NCBI GenBank assembly: GCA_900547615.1
Contig: URHH01000017.1
Coordinates: 1-34,093 of the forward strand
DNA length: 34,093 bases
Reading direction: 5' to 3'
Source: an uncultured Blautia sp.
GTDB taxonomy: Bacteria > Bacillota > Clostridia > Lachnospirales > Lachnospiraceae
Below are positions 15,675 through 23,735 of this stretch, piece after piece; position 1 is the stretch's first letter, and each line of letters begins with the position of its first letter. Under the pieces are notes generated by a model that ran no database searches, was not told the DNA's origin, and was given only the letters and a program-made list of their open reading frames with translations. The position numbers were made by a program, and so were the translations under genes.

Positions 15675-16448
15675 ATGAACGCAGAAATCAAACAAATTGA
15701 AGATATGTCTCTGAATGCCTGGCCTTCCCATAAAATGGAGCTGTATGACGGCTGGATTCTCCGCTTCTCGTATTTTTATACACACCGTACAAACAGCGTG
15801 GAGCAGTTCGGAATTTCCACACTTCCGTGGAAAGAAAAAATCCCTTACTGCGAAGCTGTATATAAGCGTCTGGGAACGCCTGCGATTTTTAAGATCAGCC
15901 CTCTGATTTCCCCTGATTTTGATTACATACTGGAAAACAGAGGCTACGAGATCCAGCATACAACTGACGTTATGACTATGGATTTTTCCAAAAATCCATG
16001 TTTTCCGCAGGACTGCTGCCCTGACGTTACGTTTACGGAGGAAATTCCCGCCCAGTGGATTCAGGCGCTTTTTGATCTGAAAAATACATCGAACCCCATT
16101 CACCGCATGGTGGTTCCCTCCATGTACCGCGCCATTTTAAAAGAAACCATCTGCGCTTCCATTGTAAAAAACGGGGAAATCATAGGAACAGGTCTTGGAA
16201 TCCTTGACCGGAATTATATTGGAATTTATGCGATTCATGTGCGGGAAGATTTTCGAAGAATGGGATATGCCCGCCAGATCTGTACAGGGCTTTTGCAAAA
16301 AGGGCAGGAACGAGGCGCCCAAAAAGCGTATCTTCAGGCAGTCAGCGGTAATGTTTCCGCTCAGAATCTTTACCGCTCTCTTGGCTTCGAAACCTTTTAC
16401 ACATACTGGTTCCGGGTCCAGCCGGATTCTCCACAATCAAATCAATAA
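15675..16448 (+). CDS. GNAT-family N-acetyltransferase
   Basis: A 257-residue protein starting MNAEIKQIED. The C-terminal GNAT fold includes VVPSMYRAILKET, the acetyl-CoA-binding region YIGIYAIHVREDFRRMGYARQIC (R/Q-x-x-G-x-G/A type) and the closing YLQAVSGNVSAQNLYRSLGFETFYTYWFR. The N-terminal half (LNAWPSHKMELYDGWILRFS, TNSVEQF) is the kind of accessory domain seen in two-part GNATs. Substrate unknown. The start at 15675 is chosen because GAAGTGTGG lies before it; the ATG 18 nt upstream has no RBS. It is a monocistronic plus-strand gene. Confidence 0.85.
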   Translation: MNAEIKQIEDMSLNAWPSHKMELYDGWILRFSYFYTHRTNSVEQFGISTLPWKEKIPYCEAVYKRLGTPAIFKISPLISPDFDYILENRGYEIQHTTDVMTMDFSKNPCFPQDCCPDVTFTEEIPAQWIQALFDLKNTSNPIHRMVVPSMYRAILKETICASIVKNGEIIGTGLGILDRNYIGIYAIHVREDFRRMGYARQICTGLLQKGQERGAQKAYLQAVSGNVSAQNLYRSLGFETFYTYWFRVQPDSPQSNQ

Positions 16449-16517
16449 ATCCACAGTCCGTAAAAATCTCCTGCATGAACAAAGAATCTCGCTTGCGGCT
16501 CCGCAAGGCGCACTTTA

Positions 16518-16552
16518 AAAGCCGGCAGTTCTCTGAGGAACCGCCGGCTTTC
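16518..16552. terminator. Bidirectional terminator between GNAT gene and folT
   Basis: Stem AAAGCCGGC / GCCGGCTTT with an inner GTTC/GAAC pairing lies between the convergent genes (stops at 16448 and 16584). A-rich and T-rich flanks on each side fit a shared intrinsic terminator. Confidence 0.8.
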
Positions 16553-16583
16553 TGTACGGGGAATCTTTTGTTCTTTATAAATA

Positions 16584-17165
16584 TTATCTTCCTTCCAGGC
16601 TGTGTCCACCGGGACGCGCTGTTCTGGAAATGCCGCTCACTACCATAGAAGTAAGAGGGCTTAAATATAAAATGCAGCTTAATACACAATAAAGTGGAAG
16701 CATACATGCAAACTGTACCAGTCTTCCCGGCATGATCGCATAGAAGTTATATCCCAGGAAAATAACAAGACCTGCAGTTGTAAGAATCAGAGAACTTATA
16801 ACATCTGTAATTGCGATAGAAATACAGATACCGGCTGCTTTCATCTTCTTTGTGCGGTTTGCAAAAAACGGTTTTGCAAGTGCGGGAATCACGCCCCACA
16901 GAATTGCCGCTAATGTAATAAACGGATTCACTGCATATCCTTTCATGAAGCAGCCAATAATATCTGCTGTAAATCCGCAGACACCGCCGGCTACCGGTCC
17001 AAGCCAGAGACCTGCCATGATCGTTGCCACACTTCCGATGGAAATACGGTAAGCTCCAAGTTCGATCACAAACACTCTTGTGAGAACAAGGTGCAGGGCA
17101 ACAAGAAGCGCCATATAGACAAGAGTTGCTACGTTCCAATGCTGTTTACTGCTGTTTTTTTGCAT
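16584..17165 (-). CDS. folT: Folate-type ECF transporter S component
   Basis: A 193-residue membrane protein with six hydrophobic segments. It begins HWNVATLVYMALLVALHLVLTRV and continues YRISIGSVATIMAGLWLGPVAGGVCGFTADIIG, the ECF S-component pattern of the folate family. The S component binds the vitamin and works with a shared EcfA/A'/T module encoded elsewhere. The THF riboswitch upstream makes folate the expected substrate. RBS TATGGAGGTG 8 nt before the ATG. Single-gene unit with its own promoter and terminator. Confidence 0.9.
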   Translation of the reverse strand: MQKNSSKQHWNVATLVYMALLVALHLVLTRVFVIELGAYRISIGSVATIMAGLWLGPVAGGVCGFTADIIGCFMKGYAVNPFITLAAILWGVIPALAKPFFANRTKKMKAAGICISIAITDVISSLILTTAGLVIFLGYNFYAIMPGRLVQFACMLPLYCVLSCILYLSPLTSMVVSGISRTARPGGHSLEGR

Positions 17166-17248
17166 AATAAAAACACCTCCATAATGTTTTTTAAAATAGA
17201 GTAGTTACATAAATAATAATCCCTCCACATTATGAGATGTTCTCACAT

Positions 17249-17350
17249 GTAGCAACGGGTGCGGAAATCATATCGTAAGCATCTGTACTGCTTTTCGTTT
17301 CACGGCGACTCCCCAGCCAATGAACACTTAACGCATAAAATCCTACTTCG
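17249..17350 (-). ncRNA. THF (tetrahydrofolate) riboswitch
   Basis: The minus-strand RNA has the conserved parts of the class I THF riboswitch: GTAG then ATGCGTTAAGTG at the 5' side, GGGAGTCGCC in the centre, GTGAAACGAAAAGC, and GCACCCGTTGCTAC closing the P1 stem with the 5' GTAG. A second hairpin (CATGTGAG...CTCATAATGTG) follows at 17225-17248, and the folT RBS lies about 50 nt further on. No U-run follows, so control is more likely at translation. It fits the folate transporter it precedes. Confidence 0.87.
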
Positions 17351-17369
17351 CTATTATTTATTCAAGCTG

Positions 17370-17397
17370 ATTATAGCACAATTTGTAGAAATTTCAA
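17370..17397 (-). promoter_or_regulatory. Promoter of folT
   Basis: Minus strand: -35 TTGAAA (17392-17397), 16-nt spacer, -10 TATAAT (17370-17375). Transcription would start just before the riboswitch. Confidence 0.75.
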
Positions 17398-17747
17398 TAT
17401 CTTTTTTGTCAAAATAATAACAATTTTTTTGCTGTTTCCTCTCTCTTCTATTCCCAGACATTGTTTTTTCTAATATTACAAAATCTACTACGCTTCGGCA
17501 CCCTGGATTCCATAGCTGTCTTCAGGTGATTTTGTGGATTTTTCAAATTTCTCTTACTTTTTTCTGCTTCAAATACACTTTTTTTCTGGAACTCTCAATT
17601 CCAACCTACTTTTCTTGAGGAAAAATAGGCGAGAATCAGAAAAAATCCTATATCCGCCTATTTTTTGGTTGGATTTCATAGGATACTTTTTGATATGCTA
17701 AGTTTTTCGCTTATTTTGTTCTCTATTTTATAGGAGAAAATATAATT
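17398..17747. other. AT-rich gene-free stretch with one terminator-like hairpin
   Basis: No coding frame with an RBS is seen here. The one clear structure is a hairpin at about 17620-17668: AAAAATAGGCG pairs with CGCCTATTTTT across a 23-nt loop and ends in a T-run on the plus strand, with a matching A-run on the other side, so it could terminate in either direction. The rest is T-rich on the plus strand with no recognisable motif. Confidence 0.5.
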
Positions 17748-17960
17748 ATGCTCATTTCCCGCCTATTTTCTCTTCTTTTTTATAGGCCACAAAAAAGATT
17801 TATGCATTTTCACCTTACAATTTCCACAGAGATGGTATTTACCTTTTTATTTCCTCAAGTCTTTATTATTCCCCTGTATATCTCTGCCCTTCTCTTCATA
17901 TACTATTCTTTGACTCAGATAAAAGAGGAGGTGCAACATGAATCCGGAAAAAGAAAATAA
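17748..17960 (+). CDS. Possible small membrane protein (70 aa)
   Basis: Starts after TATAGGAG (11 nt spacing). Contains a long hydrophobic stretch (about 31-55, TFLFPQVFIIPLYISALLFIYY) and a charged end. It overlaps the next small ORF by 23 nt, which could be translational coupling. Low-complexity T-rich DNA can produce such frames by chance, and no family is recognised. Confidence 0.3.
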   Translation: MLISRLFSLLFYRPQKRFMHFHLTISTEMVFTFLFPQVFIIPLYISALLFIYYSLTQIKEEVQHESGKRK

Positions 17961-18120
17961 TCCTTACCATATTTCCTATGAAAATTATCTGGATACAAAC
18001 GCCTGCACAGAATGCACAGGACTGATGTATCAGGCTGCCGCAGACAGAGAAGAATGGGACGCCTACCGTGATGTTTTTGATTTCACGGCAAAGCCGCCAG
18101 AAAAAGAAAATACAAAATAA
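17938..18120 (+). CDS. Small soluble protein with a CxxC motif (60 aa)
   Basis: A 60-residue acidic, Tyr-rich protein (NPYHISYENYLDTNACTECTG, then REEWDAYRDVFDF). An unusually good RBS, GAGGAGGTGCAAC, directly precedes the ATG, and the composition differs from the low-complexity DNA around it; both argue that it is real. The single CTEC motif could bind a metal or form a disulfide. Family not recognised. It converges on the TrpB-like gene, with the terminator at 18157-18195 between them. Confidence 0.65.
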   Translation: MNPEKENNPYHISYENYLDTNACTECTGLMYQAAADREEWDAYRDVFDFTAKPPEKENTK

Positions 18121-18156
18121 CCATAACAGCATAACTGACAAATAAAAAAGCAAAAA

Positions 18157-18195
18157 GAACCCCGGGCAGAATGTTTCATAAAAAGCCCGGGGTTC
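18157..18195 (-). terminator. Intrinsic terminator of the nrdD-trpB2 operon
   Basis: An 11-bp perfect stem GAACCCCGGGC / GCCCGGGGTTC. On the minus strand it is followed by TTTTTGCTTTTTT, so it serves the trpB-like gene ending at 18220. On the plus strand no U-run follows. Confidence 0.88.
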
Positions 18196-18219
18196 CATGC
18201 CAAAATTTTAAATTCTCCA

Positions 18220-19587
18220 TCAGATTTTCGGAAGACCTGCAAATCCCCTTTCCAGTTCTTCATCTGTAGGAATATAATCAGACATTTCTCCATCATTATA
18301 TTTTCCATAAGCAACCATATCAAAATATCCTGTGCCTGTAAGACCAAAGACAATCGTCTTTTCCTCTCCTGTCTCTTTGCACTTGAGAGCTTCGTCGATC
18401 GCTGCGCGGATCGCATGGGAACTTTCCGGCGCCGGAAGGATTCCCTCCACCTTCGCAAACTGCTGCGCCGCTTCAAAGACTTCCGTCTGTGTCACAGAAC
18501 GCGCCTCCATAAGTCCGTCTGCATAAAGCTGGGAAAGGACAGGATTCATTCCGTGATAACGAAGTCCTCCTGAATGGCTTGCGGAAGGAATAAAGCCGCT
18601 TCCAAGAGTGCACATTTTTGCGAGAGGCGTAACCATACCGGTGTCACAGTAATCGTACGCAAATTTTCCTCTTGTTAAACTCGGACAGGACGCCGGCTCC
18701 ACTGCAAGGAACTGATAATCTCTTTCCCCGCGGATTTTTTCTCCCATAAACGGGGAAATCAGGCCGCCCAGATTGGAACCGCCTCCCGCACAGCCGATGA
18801 TCATATCCGGGACGATTCCGTATTTATCAAGCGCTGCCTTTGTTTCCAGTCCTATAACAGACTGATGAAGAAGTACCTGATTTAATACGCTTCCAAGCAC
18901 ATAACGGTAACCCGGATCTGCCCCTGCTGCCTCCACAGCCTCGGAAATGGCACAGCCAAGGCTTCCGCTTGTTCCCGGAAATTCTCTTAAAATTTTTCTT
19001 CCAACCTCTGTTGTCTCAGAGGGAGACGGAGTTACCTGCGCACCGTAAGTACGCATGACTTCACGGCGGAAAGGCTTCTGCTCATAAGAACATTTTACCA
19101 TGTACACATGACATTCCAGTTCCAGATATGCACACGCCATAGAAAGCGCCGTTCCCCACTGTCCTGCTCCTGTCTCTGTTGTCACGCCCTTTAAGCCCTG
19201 CTTCTTTGCATAATACGCCTGGGCAATGGCAGAATTTAATTTATGGCTTCCGCTTGTATTATTTCCCTCGAATTTATAATAAATCTTTGCCGGGGTATCC
19301 AGCTTCTTTTCAAGACAGTAGGCGCGCACAAGAGGAGACGGGCGGTACATCTTATAAAAATCCCGTATTTCCTGCGGAATTTCAATATAAGGAGTGGTAT
19401 CGTCAAGCTCCTGACGAACCAGTTCATCGCAGAAGACAACGCCAAGCTCCTCCGGTGTCATCGGCTTTTTTGTCTCTGGATTTAAGAGCGGCGCAGGCTT
19501 GTTCTTCATATCTGCCCGCAGATTATACCAGGCTTTCGGCATCTCGTTTTCTTCAAGGTAAATTTTGTAAGGTATTTCTTTTCCCAT
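18220..19587 (-). CDS. trpB: TrpB2-type tryptophan synthase beta chain (PLP enzyme)
   Basis: A 455-residue fold-type II PLP enzyme. The PLP lysine is K116 in NTSGSHKLNSA, the phosphate-binding loop is GCAGGGSNLGG, and ETGAGQWGTALS is the substrate loop. At about 455 residues with a long N-terminal extension, this is the TrpB2 form rather than TrpB1 (about 400). TrpB2 condenses indole with serine (or O-phosphoserine in some lineages) and often lacks a TrpA partner; no trpA or other trp genes are here, so indole salvage is the likely role. It starts 15 nt after the TIGR04076-like gene. RBS GGGGGATT. Confidence 0.9.
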   Translation of the reverse strand: MGKEIPYKIYLEENEMPKAWYNLRADMKNKPAPLLNPETKKPMTPEELGVVFCDELVRQELDDTTPYIEIPQEIRDFYKMYRPSPLVRAYCLEKKLDTPAKIYYKFEGNNTSGSHKLNSAIAQAYYAKKQGLKGVTTETGAGQWGTALSMACAYLELECHVYMVKCSYEQKPFRREVMRTYGAQVTPSPSETTEVGRKILREFPGTSGSLGCAISEAVEAAGADPGYRYVLGSVLNQVLLHQSVIGLETKAALDKYGIVPDMIIGCAGGGSNLGGLISPFMGEKIRGERDYQFLAVEPASCPSLTRGKFAYDYCDTGMVTPLAKMCTLGSGFIPSASHSGGLRYHGMNPVLSQLYADGLMEARSVTQTEVFEAAQQFAKVEGILPAPESSHAIRAAIDEALKCKETGEEKTIVFGLTGTGYFDMVAYGKYNDGEMSDYIPTDEELERGFAGLPKI

Positions 19588-19602
19588 ATGGCAAATCCCC
19601 CG

Positions 19603-19905
19603 TTATATCTGTTCTAATTTAAAAACTACCGGTCTGATCCCGTCTGTGCAGCAGATTATTTTTGTTTTTGGATTTTTGTACCACGTATTATCTACTTCTT
19701 TGCTCCCTGCAAGAACGCCGACTGAAGAATAAATATCCTGCCAGGCGTAGGGACAGAATCCTTCCGGCATTTTTGCCCCGCCCTCGTATATAAATTCCTC
19801 ACCGACATTCAGTTCAGGGCAGGTACCGGCTGCCGCCCCGTCTGTCAGATATTTTTCTGCATAATCTTCATAAAATTCTTTTTTCAGTACCGTAATTTTT
19901 ACTCT
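19603..19905 (-). CDS. TIGR04076-type small protein
   Basis: About 100 residues starting MRVKITVLKKEFYEDYAEKYL. It has CPELNVGEEFIYEGGAKMPEGFCPYAWQDIYSSV and ends KTKIICCTDGIRPVVFKLE, the pattern of TIGR04076 proteins (conserved Cys residues, G-x-x-P-x-G-F-C-x-x-A-W). Function unknown; members are common in anaerobes. The start at 19905 is chosen over 19938 because GAGG lies 10 nt before it and the longer frame would overlap the nrdD end. It sits between nrdD and trpB2 in one transcript, so a redox-linked role is possible. Confidence 0.8.
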   Translation of the reverse strand, partial: RVKITVLKKEFYEDYAEKYLTDGAAAGTCPELNVGEEFIYEGGAKMPEGFCPYAWQDIYSSVGVLAGSKEVDNTWYKNPKTKIICCTDGIRPVVFKLEQI

Positions 19906-19921
19906 CATCTGATTCTGTCCT

Positions 19922-22294
19922 CTATACCTCTTCCTCATCTACATATTTCTGGATATTGGAGGCATTTACATATTTCTTCGTATGCTCCCCGTCTGTAATG
20001 ACAAGAGTAGGCGCCTGCATAATTCCAAATGCCCTTGCCATATCCGGATTCTCTTCCGCGTCGATAATTTCCAGATTTTCGCCCTCAAGAATCTTTTTCG
20101 CCATGCGGCAGTTTGGACAGGTGCTTGTTGTGAAAAGATATTTATGTGTTTTTACAGGCTGGATCTTGACATCGTCTTCTGTCATGGTCACAACGCTTGT
20201 ATGCACTTTTTTAAGCTGTGAATGAGCCACATCGTAAAGGGTTCTGTTTTTATACTCCTGGGCTTTTCCATCGTTCCAGTTCTGCACCGGACGGTAATAT
20301 CCCGTAATTCTGCTGTAAACCTCTGCTTTTTTGCCGCATTTCGGGCAGGTAAAATGCTCGCCGCTGATATATCCGTGCTCCTGACATACGGAATAAGTAG
20401 GAGAGATTGTATAATAAGGAAGTCTGTAATTTTCCGCGATTTTCCGCACAAGAGCTGCCGCTGCCTTCCAGTCCGGAAGCTTTTCCCCTAAAAATCCGTG
20501 GAACACCGTTCCTGACGTGTATAAAGTCTGAAGCTCGTCCTGAATATCAAGGGCATCAAAAATATCGCTGGAAAATTCCACCGGAAGATGGGAGCTGTTT
20601 GTGTAATAAGGGGTATCTCCCTTGCTTCCTGCTGTGCGAATGTCCGGCCAGCGTTTTCTGTCATGCTTTGCAAGACGGTACGCGGTAGATTCCGCAGGCG
20701 TTGCCTCAAGGTTAAAAAGCTCGCCCTTATACTCTTCCTGATAATCAGAAAGCCGCTCTCTCATATGATTTAACACATCTTTTGTAAACTGCTGTGTTTT
20801 CGGGTCTGTCATATCACAGCCCAGCCAGCAGGCGTTTAACCCCGCCTCGTTCATTCCCACAAGACCGATGGTTGAAAAATGGTTGTCAAAACTTCCAAGA
20901 TACCGTTTTGTGTAAGGATATAACCCTTCCTCAAGAAGACGTCCGATCACTTCTCTCTTTATATGGAGAGAACGCGCCGCTATATCCATCATATGATCGA
21001 GACGGTGGTAAAATTCCTCCGGTGTTTTTGAAAGATATGCAATCCTCGGCATATTGATGGTAACTACGCCAACAGAGCCCGTGCTTTCCCCGGAGCCAAA
21101 GAATCCGCCGCTTTTTTTGCGGAGCTCACGAAGGTCAAGGCGGAGGCGACAGCACATACTTCTGATGTCGCTTGGCTTCATATCGCTGTTAATATAGTTG
21201 GAAAAATACGGTGTTCCGTATTTTGCTGTCATTTCAAATAAAAGACGGTTATTTTCTGTGTCTGACCAGTCAAACTCTTTTGTGATGGAATAAGTGGGGA
21301 TCGGGTACTGGAAGCCTCTTCCGTTTGCATCGCCCTCTATCATCGTCTCGATAAAGGCTTTATTTACCATATCCATCTCTTTTTTGCAGTCTTTATACTT
21401 AAAATCCATCTCTTTTCCGCCTACGATCGCCGGAAGCTCCGCCAGATCATCGGGAACCGTCCAGTCAAGGGTAATATTGGAAAACGGCGCCTGAGTTCCC
21501 CAGCGGCTCGGTGTGTTTACCCCGTAAATAAATGATTCGATACATTTTTTTACTTCCGGATAGGAAAGGTTATCTGCCTTAACAAACGGAGCGAGATACG
21601 TATCAAAGGAGGAAAATGCCTGGGCTCCTGCCCACTCGTTCTGCATGATCCCAAGGAAATTTACCATCTGGTTGCAAAGAACGCTCAAATGCTTTGCAGG
21701 AGAAGAGGTGATTTTTCCCTCGATACCGCCCAGTCCTTCTTTTATTAACTGCTTTAATGACCAGCCTGCACAGTAGCCTGTGAGCATAGAAAGGTCGTGA
21801 ATGTGAATGTCCGCATTTCTGTGTGCTTCTGCGATTTCGTTGTCGTAAATCTCTGACAGCCAGTAATTGGCGGTCACTGCGCCGGAATTGCTTAAAATTA
21901 AGCCGCCTACAGAATAAGTGACTGTGGAATTTTCTTTTACACGCCAGTCTTCCACTTTTACATAGCTGTTGACGATTTCTTTGTAATCCAGAATCGTGGA
22001 TTTCATGTTGCGGACTTTTTCCCGCTGTTTGCGGTACAGGATATACGCTTTCGCAACGTCTGAATATCCTGCCTGGATCAGCACGTTTTCCACACTGTCC
22101 TGAATATCCTCCACAGAAATTTTTTCGTCCTGAATTTTCCCCTGAAAATCTGAGGTCACACGAAGTCCAAGAAGTTCAATCATATCCTCACTGTAATGTT
22201 TCTCTTTTGCCTCAAAAGCTTTGTGAATCGCGGCTGTGATTTTTCCCATCTGAAAATCCGCAATTTCTCCATCTCTTTTTACTACCTGAAACAT
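19922..22294 (-). CDS. nrdD: Anaerobic ribonucleoside-triphosphate reductase with fused thioredoxin-like domain
   Basis: A 790-residue class III RNR. An N-terminal ATP-cone (1-90) is followed by the catalytic barrel with the Cys motifs TGYCAGWS and RSMCCRLRLD, a zinc site CQEHGY...FTCPKCGKKAEVYSR, and the glycyl-radical tail RITGYYRPVQNWNDGKAQEY. The last 75 residues add a thioredoxin/glutaredoxin-like domain (YLFTTSTCPNCRMAKKILE ... AFGIMQAPTLVI) with a CPNC active site and cis-Pro, probably a built-in electron donor. No nrdG activase is adjacent. It reduces NTPs to dNTPs without oxygen. It heads the operon with the TIGR04076 and trpB2 genes. The RBS is poor (TGGGGGC, 9 nt). Confidence 0.95.
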   Translation of the reverse strand: MFQVVKRDGEIADFQMGKITAAIHKAFEAKEKHYSEDMIELLGLRVTSDFQGKIQDEKISVEDIQDSVENVLIQAGYSDVAKAYILYRKQREKVRNMKSTILDYKEIVNSYVKVEDWRVKENSTVTYSVGGLILSNSGAVTANYWLSEIYDNEIAEAHRNADIHIHDLSMLTGYCAGWSLKQLIKEGLGGIEGKITSSPAKHLSVLCNQMVNFLGIMQNEWAGAQAFSSFDTYLAPFVKADNLSYPEVKKCIESFIYGVNTPSRWGTQAPFSNITLDWTVPDDLAELPAIVGGKEMDFKYKDCKKEMDMVNKAFIETMIEGDANGRGFQYPIPTYSITKEFDWSDTENNRLLFEMTAKYGTPYFSNYINSDMKPSDIRSMCCRLRLDLRELRKKSGGFFGSGESTGSVGVVTINMPRIAYLSKTPEEFYHRLDHMMDIAARSLHIKREVIGRLLEEGLYPYTKRYLGSFDNHFSTIGLVGMNEAGLNACWLGCDMTDPKTQQFTKDVLNHMRERLSDYQEEYKGELFNLEATPAESTAYRLAKHDRKRWPDIRTAGSKGDTPYYTNSSHLPVEFSSDIFDALDIQDELQTLYTSGTVFHGFLGEKLPDWKAAAALVRKIAENYRLPYYTISPTYSVCQEHGYISGEHFTCPKCGKKAEVYSRITGYYRPVQNWNDGKAQEYKNRTLYDVAHSQLKKVHTSVVTMTEDDVKIQPVKTHKYLFTTSTCPNCRMAKKILEGENLEIIDAEENPDMARAFGIMQAPTLVITDGEHTKKYVNASNIQKYVDEEEV

Positions 22295-22375
22295 GGTAAG
22301 AAAGCCCCCATTCTTATATAAAAAACATATTTATTTCTGTCCATATCCTCTGTCAGATAAAGACGCTGTAGGATT

Positions 22376-22404
22376 ATTGTAGCAGACTCCTTTCCCTCAG
22401 TCAA
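22376..22404 (-). promoter_or_regulatory. Promoter of the nrdD operon
   Basis: Minus strand: -35 TTGACT (22399-22404), 17-nt spacer, -10 TACAAT (22376-22381). The hflX terminator and an NrdR-box-like site lie immediately upstream. Confidence 0.8.
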
Positions 22405-22410
22405 CAGAAA

Positions 22411-22462
22411 AAACACCATATATTGTGGACTCATTTCATCAGAATCCCACTATATGGTGTTT
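22411..22462 (-). terminator. Intrinsic terminator of the glmM-hflX operon
   Basis: Minus strand: a 12-bp perfect stem AAACACCATATA / TATATGGTGTTT plus an inner GTGG/CCAC, followed by a T-run, 5 nt after the hflX stop. The left arm coincides with an NrdR-like palindrome. Confidence 0.75.
22413..22428 (-). promoter_or_regulatory. NrdR-box-like site upstream of nrdD
   Basis: ACACCATATATTGTGG matches the NrdR consensus ACACWATATATWGTGT at 14 of 16 positions and lies 8 nt upstream of the nrdD -35. NrdR pairs of boxes usually sit here in nrd operons. The second arm at 22447-22460 is two bases short of a box, so the tandem site is not certain, and terminator symmetry alone could produce part of the match. 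Confidence 0.5.
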
Positions 22463-22467
22463 CTTGT

Positions 22468-23703
22468 TCAGATTACGTATGCGTAAATTTCTTTTGGAAC
22501 ACGGGCAGTTACCGCGATTCCAGCCTCTGTGTACTCCTCGGAAAGAAGCTGCCCTCTCTCCCGGATCAACTGGATCTTCCCTGCTTCCTGATATGGAAAA
22601 ACACGTTCCACATAAACCATTCCTTCTGAAAGCAGTTCCCCGAGAAGTTCCTTAAATTCTTCCAGTCCCTCTCCTGTTTTTGCAGAAATTTTGAGAGTGT
22701 GGTCCGCTTTTAAATCACGGATCTGCTCTGTTTCCGTTTTATCCTGTTTGTTAAAAAGAGTGATCACAGGTTTTCCCACAGCACCTAATTCCCGAAGGGT
22801 TTCATATACAATGTGCATCTGTTTTTCCGCCTGAGGATTGGAAGAATCCACTACGTGGATAATATAATCGGCGTATTTTGCCTCCTCAAGCGTACTTTTA
22901 AAGGCTTCCACAAGATGATGGGGAAGCTTTCTGATAAATCCTACGGTATCTGTGAGAAGAATCTGCTGCCCGTCGGAAAGCTCCAGAAGTCGTGTGGTCG
23001 GGTCAAGGGTTGCAAACAGCTTATCCTCTGATAAAACCTCAGCCCCTGTAAGCACATTTAAAAGCGTGGATTTTCCTGCATTTGTATATCCCACGATCGC
23101 GGCTGTTTTTAAATTTCCTTTTGCCCGTTTGCCGCGAATCAGTTCTCTGTGCTTCTCCACCTGCTTTAACTCTTCTTTTAAAGCGGAAATTCTGGTTCGA
23201 ATAAGACGTCTGTCTGTTTCCAGTTTTTTCTCTCCCGGTCCTCTTGTGCCGATTCCTCCTCCAAGTCTTGAAAGAGACTCACGAAGCCCTACAAGGCGGG
23301 CGCTTCTGTAACGAAGCTGTGCAAGCTCCACCTGAATTTTACCTTCACTTGTCACTGCACGGCGTGCAAAAATATCAAGGATCAGAAGAGTTCTGTCCAT
23401 TACCTTGCAGTCAAGCTCTCTCTCCAGATTATTAAGCTGTGCCGGAGAAAGCTCGTCGTCACAGATTACGCCGTTGGCGTCCATTGCAAGCACAAGCGAA
23501 CGCACTTCCTCTATTTTTCCTTTTCCAATATAAGTGCCGGGGTGAACTGCCTCCCGGTTCTGTATAATCGTTCCCACCGTTTGCGCCCCTGCTGTTTTTG
23601 CAAGCTCGGAAAGCTCCTCTAAAGATTCCTCTGTGTCCTCCCCGTCGTTCATCTGAACGCCTACGAGAATAACCCTCTCTTCAATTTCTTTAAAATATTC
23701 CAT
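22468..23703 (-). CDS. hflX: GTPase HflX
   Basis: A 411-residue ribosome-associated GTPase. The N-terminal glycine-rich domain (GIGTRGPGEKKLETDRRLIRTRI) and a coiled region precede the G domain: G1 GYTNAGKST, G2 near TLDPTTR, G3 DTVGFIRKLPHHLVEAF, G4 NKQD, G5 SAKTGEG. HflX splits stalled or hibernating 70S ribosomes under stress. It lies last in the glmM-TPR-hflX operon, 32 nt after the lipoprotein gene. RBS AAGGAGAAATAG. Confidence 0.95.
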   Translation of the reverse strand: MEYFKEIEERVILVGVQMNDGEDTEESLEELSELAKTAGAQTVGTIIQNREAVHPGTYIGKGKIEEVRSLVLAMDANGVICDDELSPAQLNNLERELDCKVMDRTLLILDIFARRAVTSEGKIQVELAQLRYRSARLVGLRESLSRLGGGIGTRGPGEKKLETDRRLIRTRISALKEELKQVEKHRELIRGKRAKGNLKTAAIVGYTNAGKSTLLNVLTGAEVLSEDKLFATLDPTTRLLELSDGQQILLTDTVGFIRKLPHHLVEAFKSTLEEAKYADYIIHVVDSSNPQAEKQMHIVYETLRELGAVGKPVITLFNKQDKTETEQIRDLKADHTLKISAKTGEGLEEFKELLGELLSEGMVYVERVFPYQEAGKIQLIRERGQLLSEEYTEAGIAVTARVPKEIYAYVI

Positions 23704-23735
23704 CTATTTCTCCTTCAAAATGTCCTGTAGGGAGA

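Noticed and set aside
22447..22460. Second NrdR box making a standard tandem pair upstream of nrdD
   Set aside because: The right arm CCACTATATGGTGT is two bases shorter than the 16-bp box and is explained by pairing with the left arm as a terminator stem.
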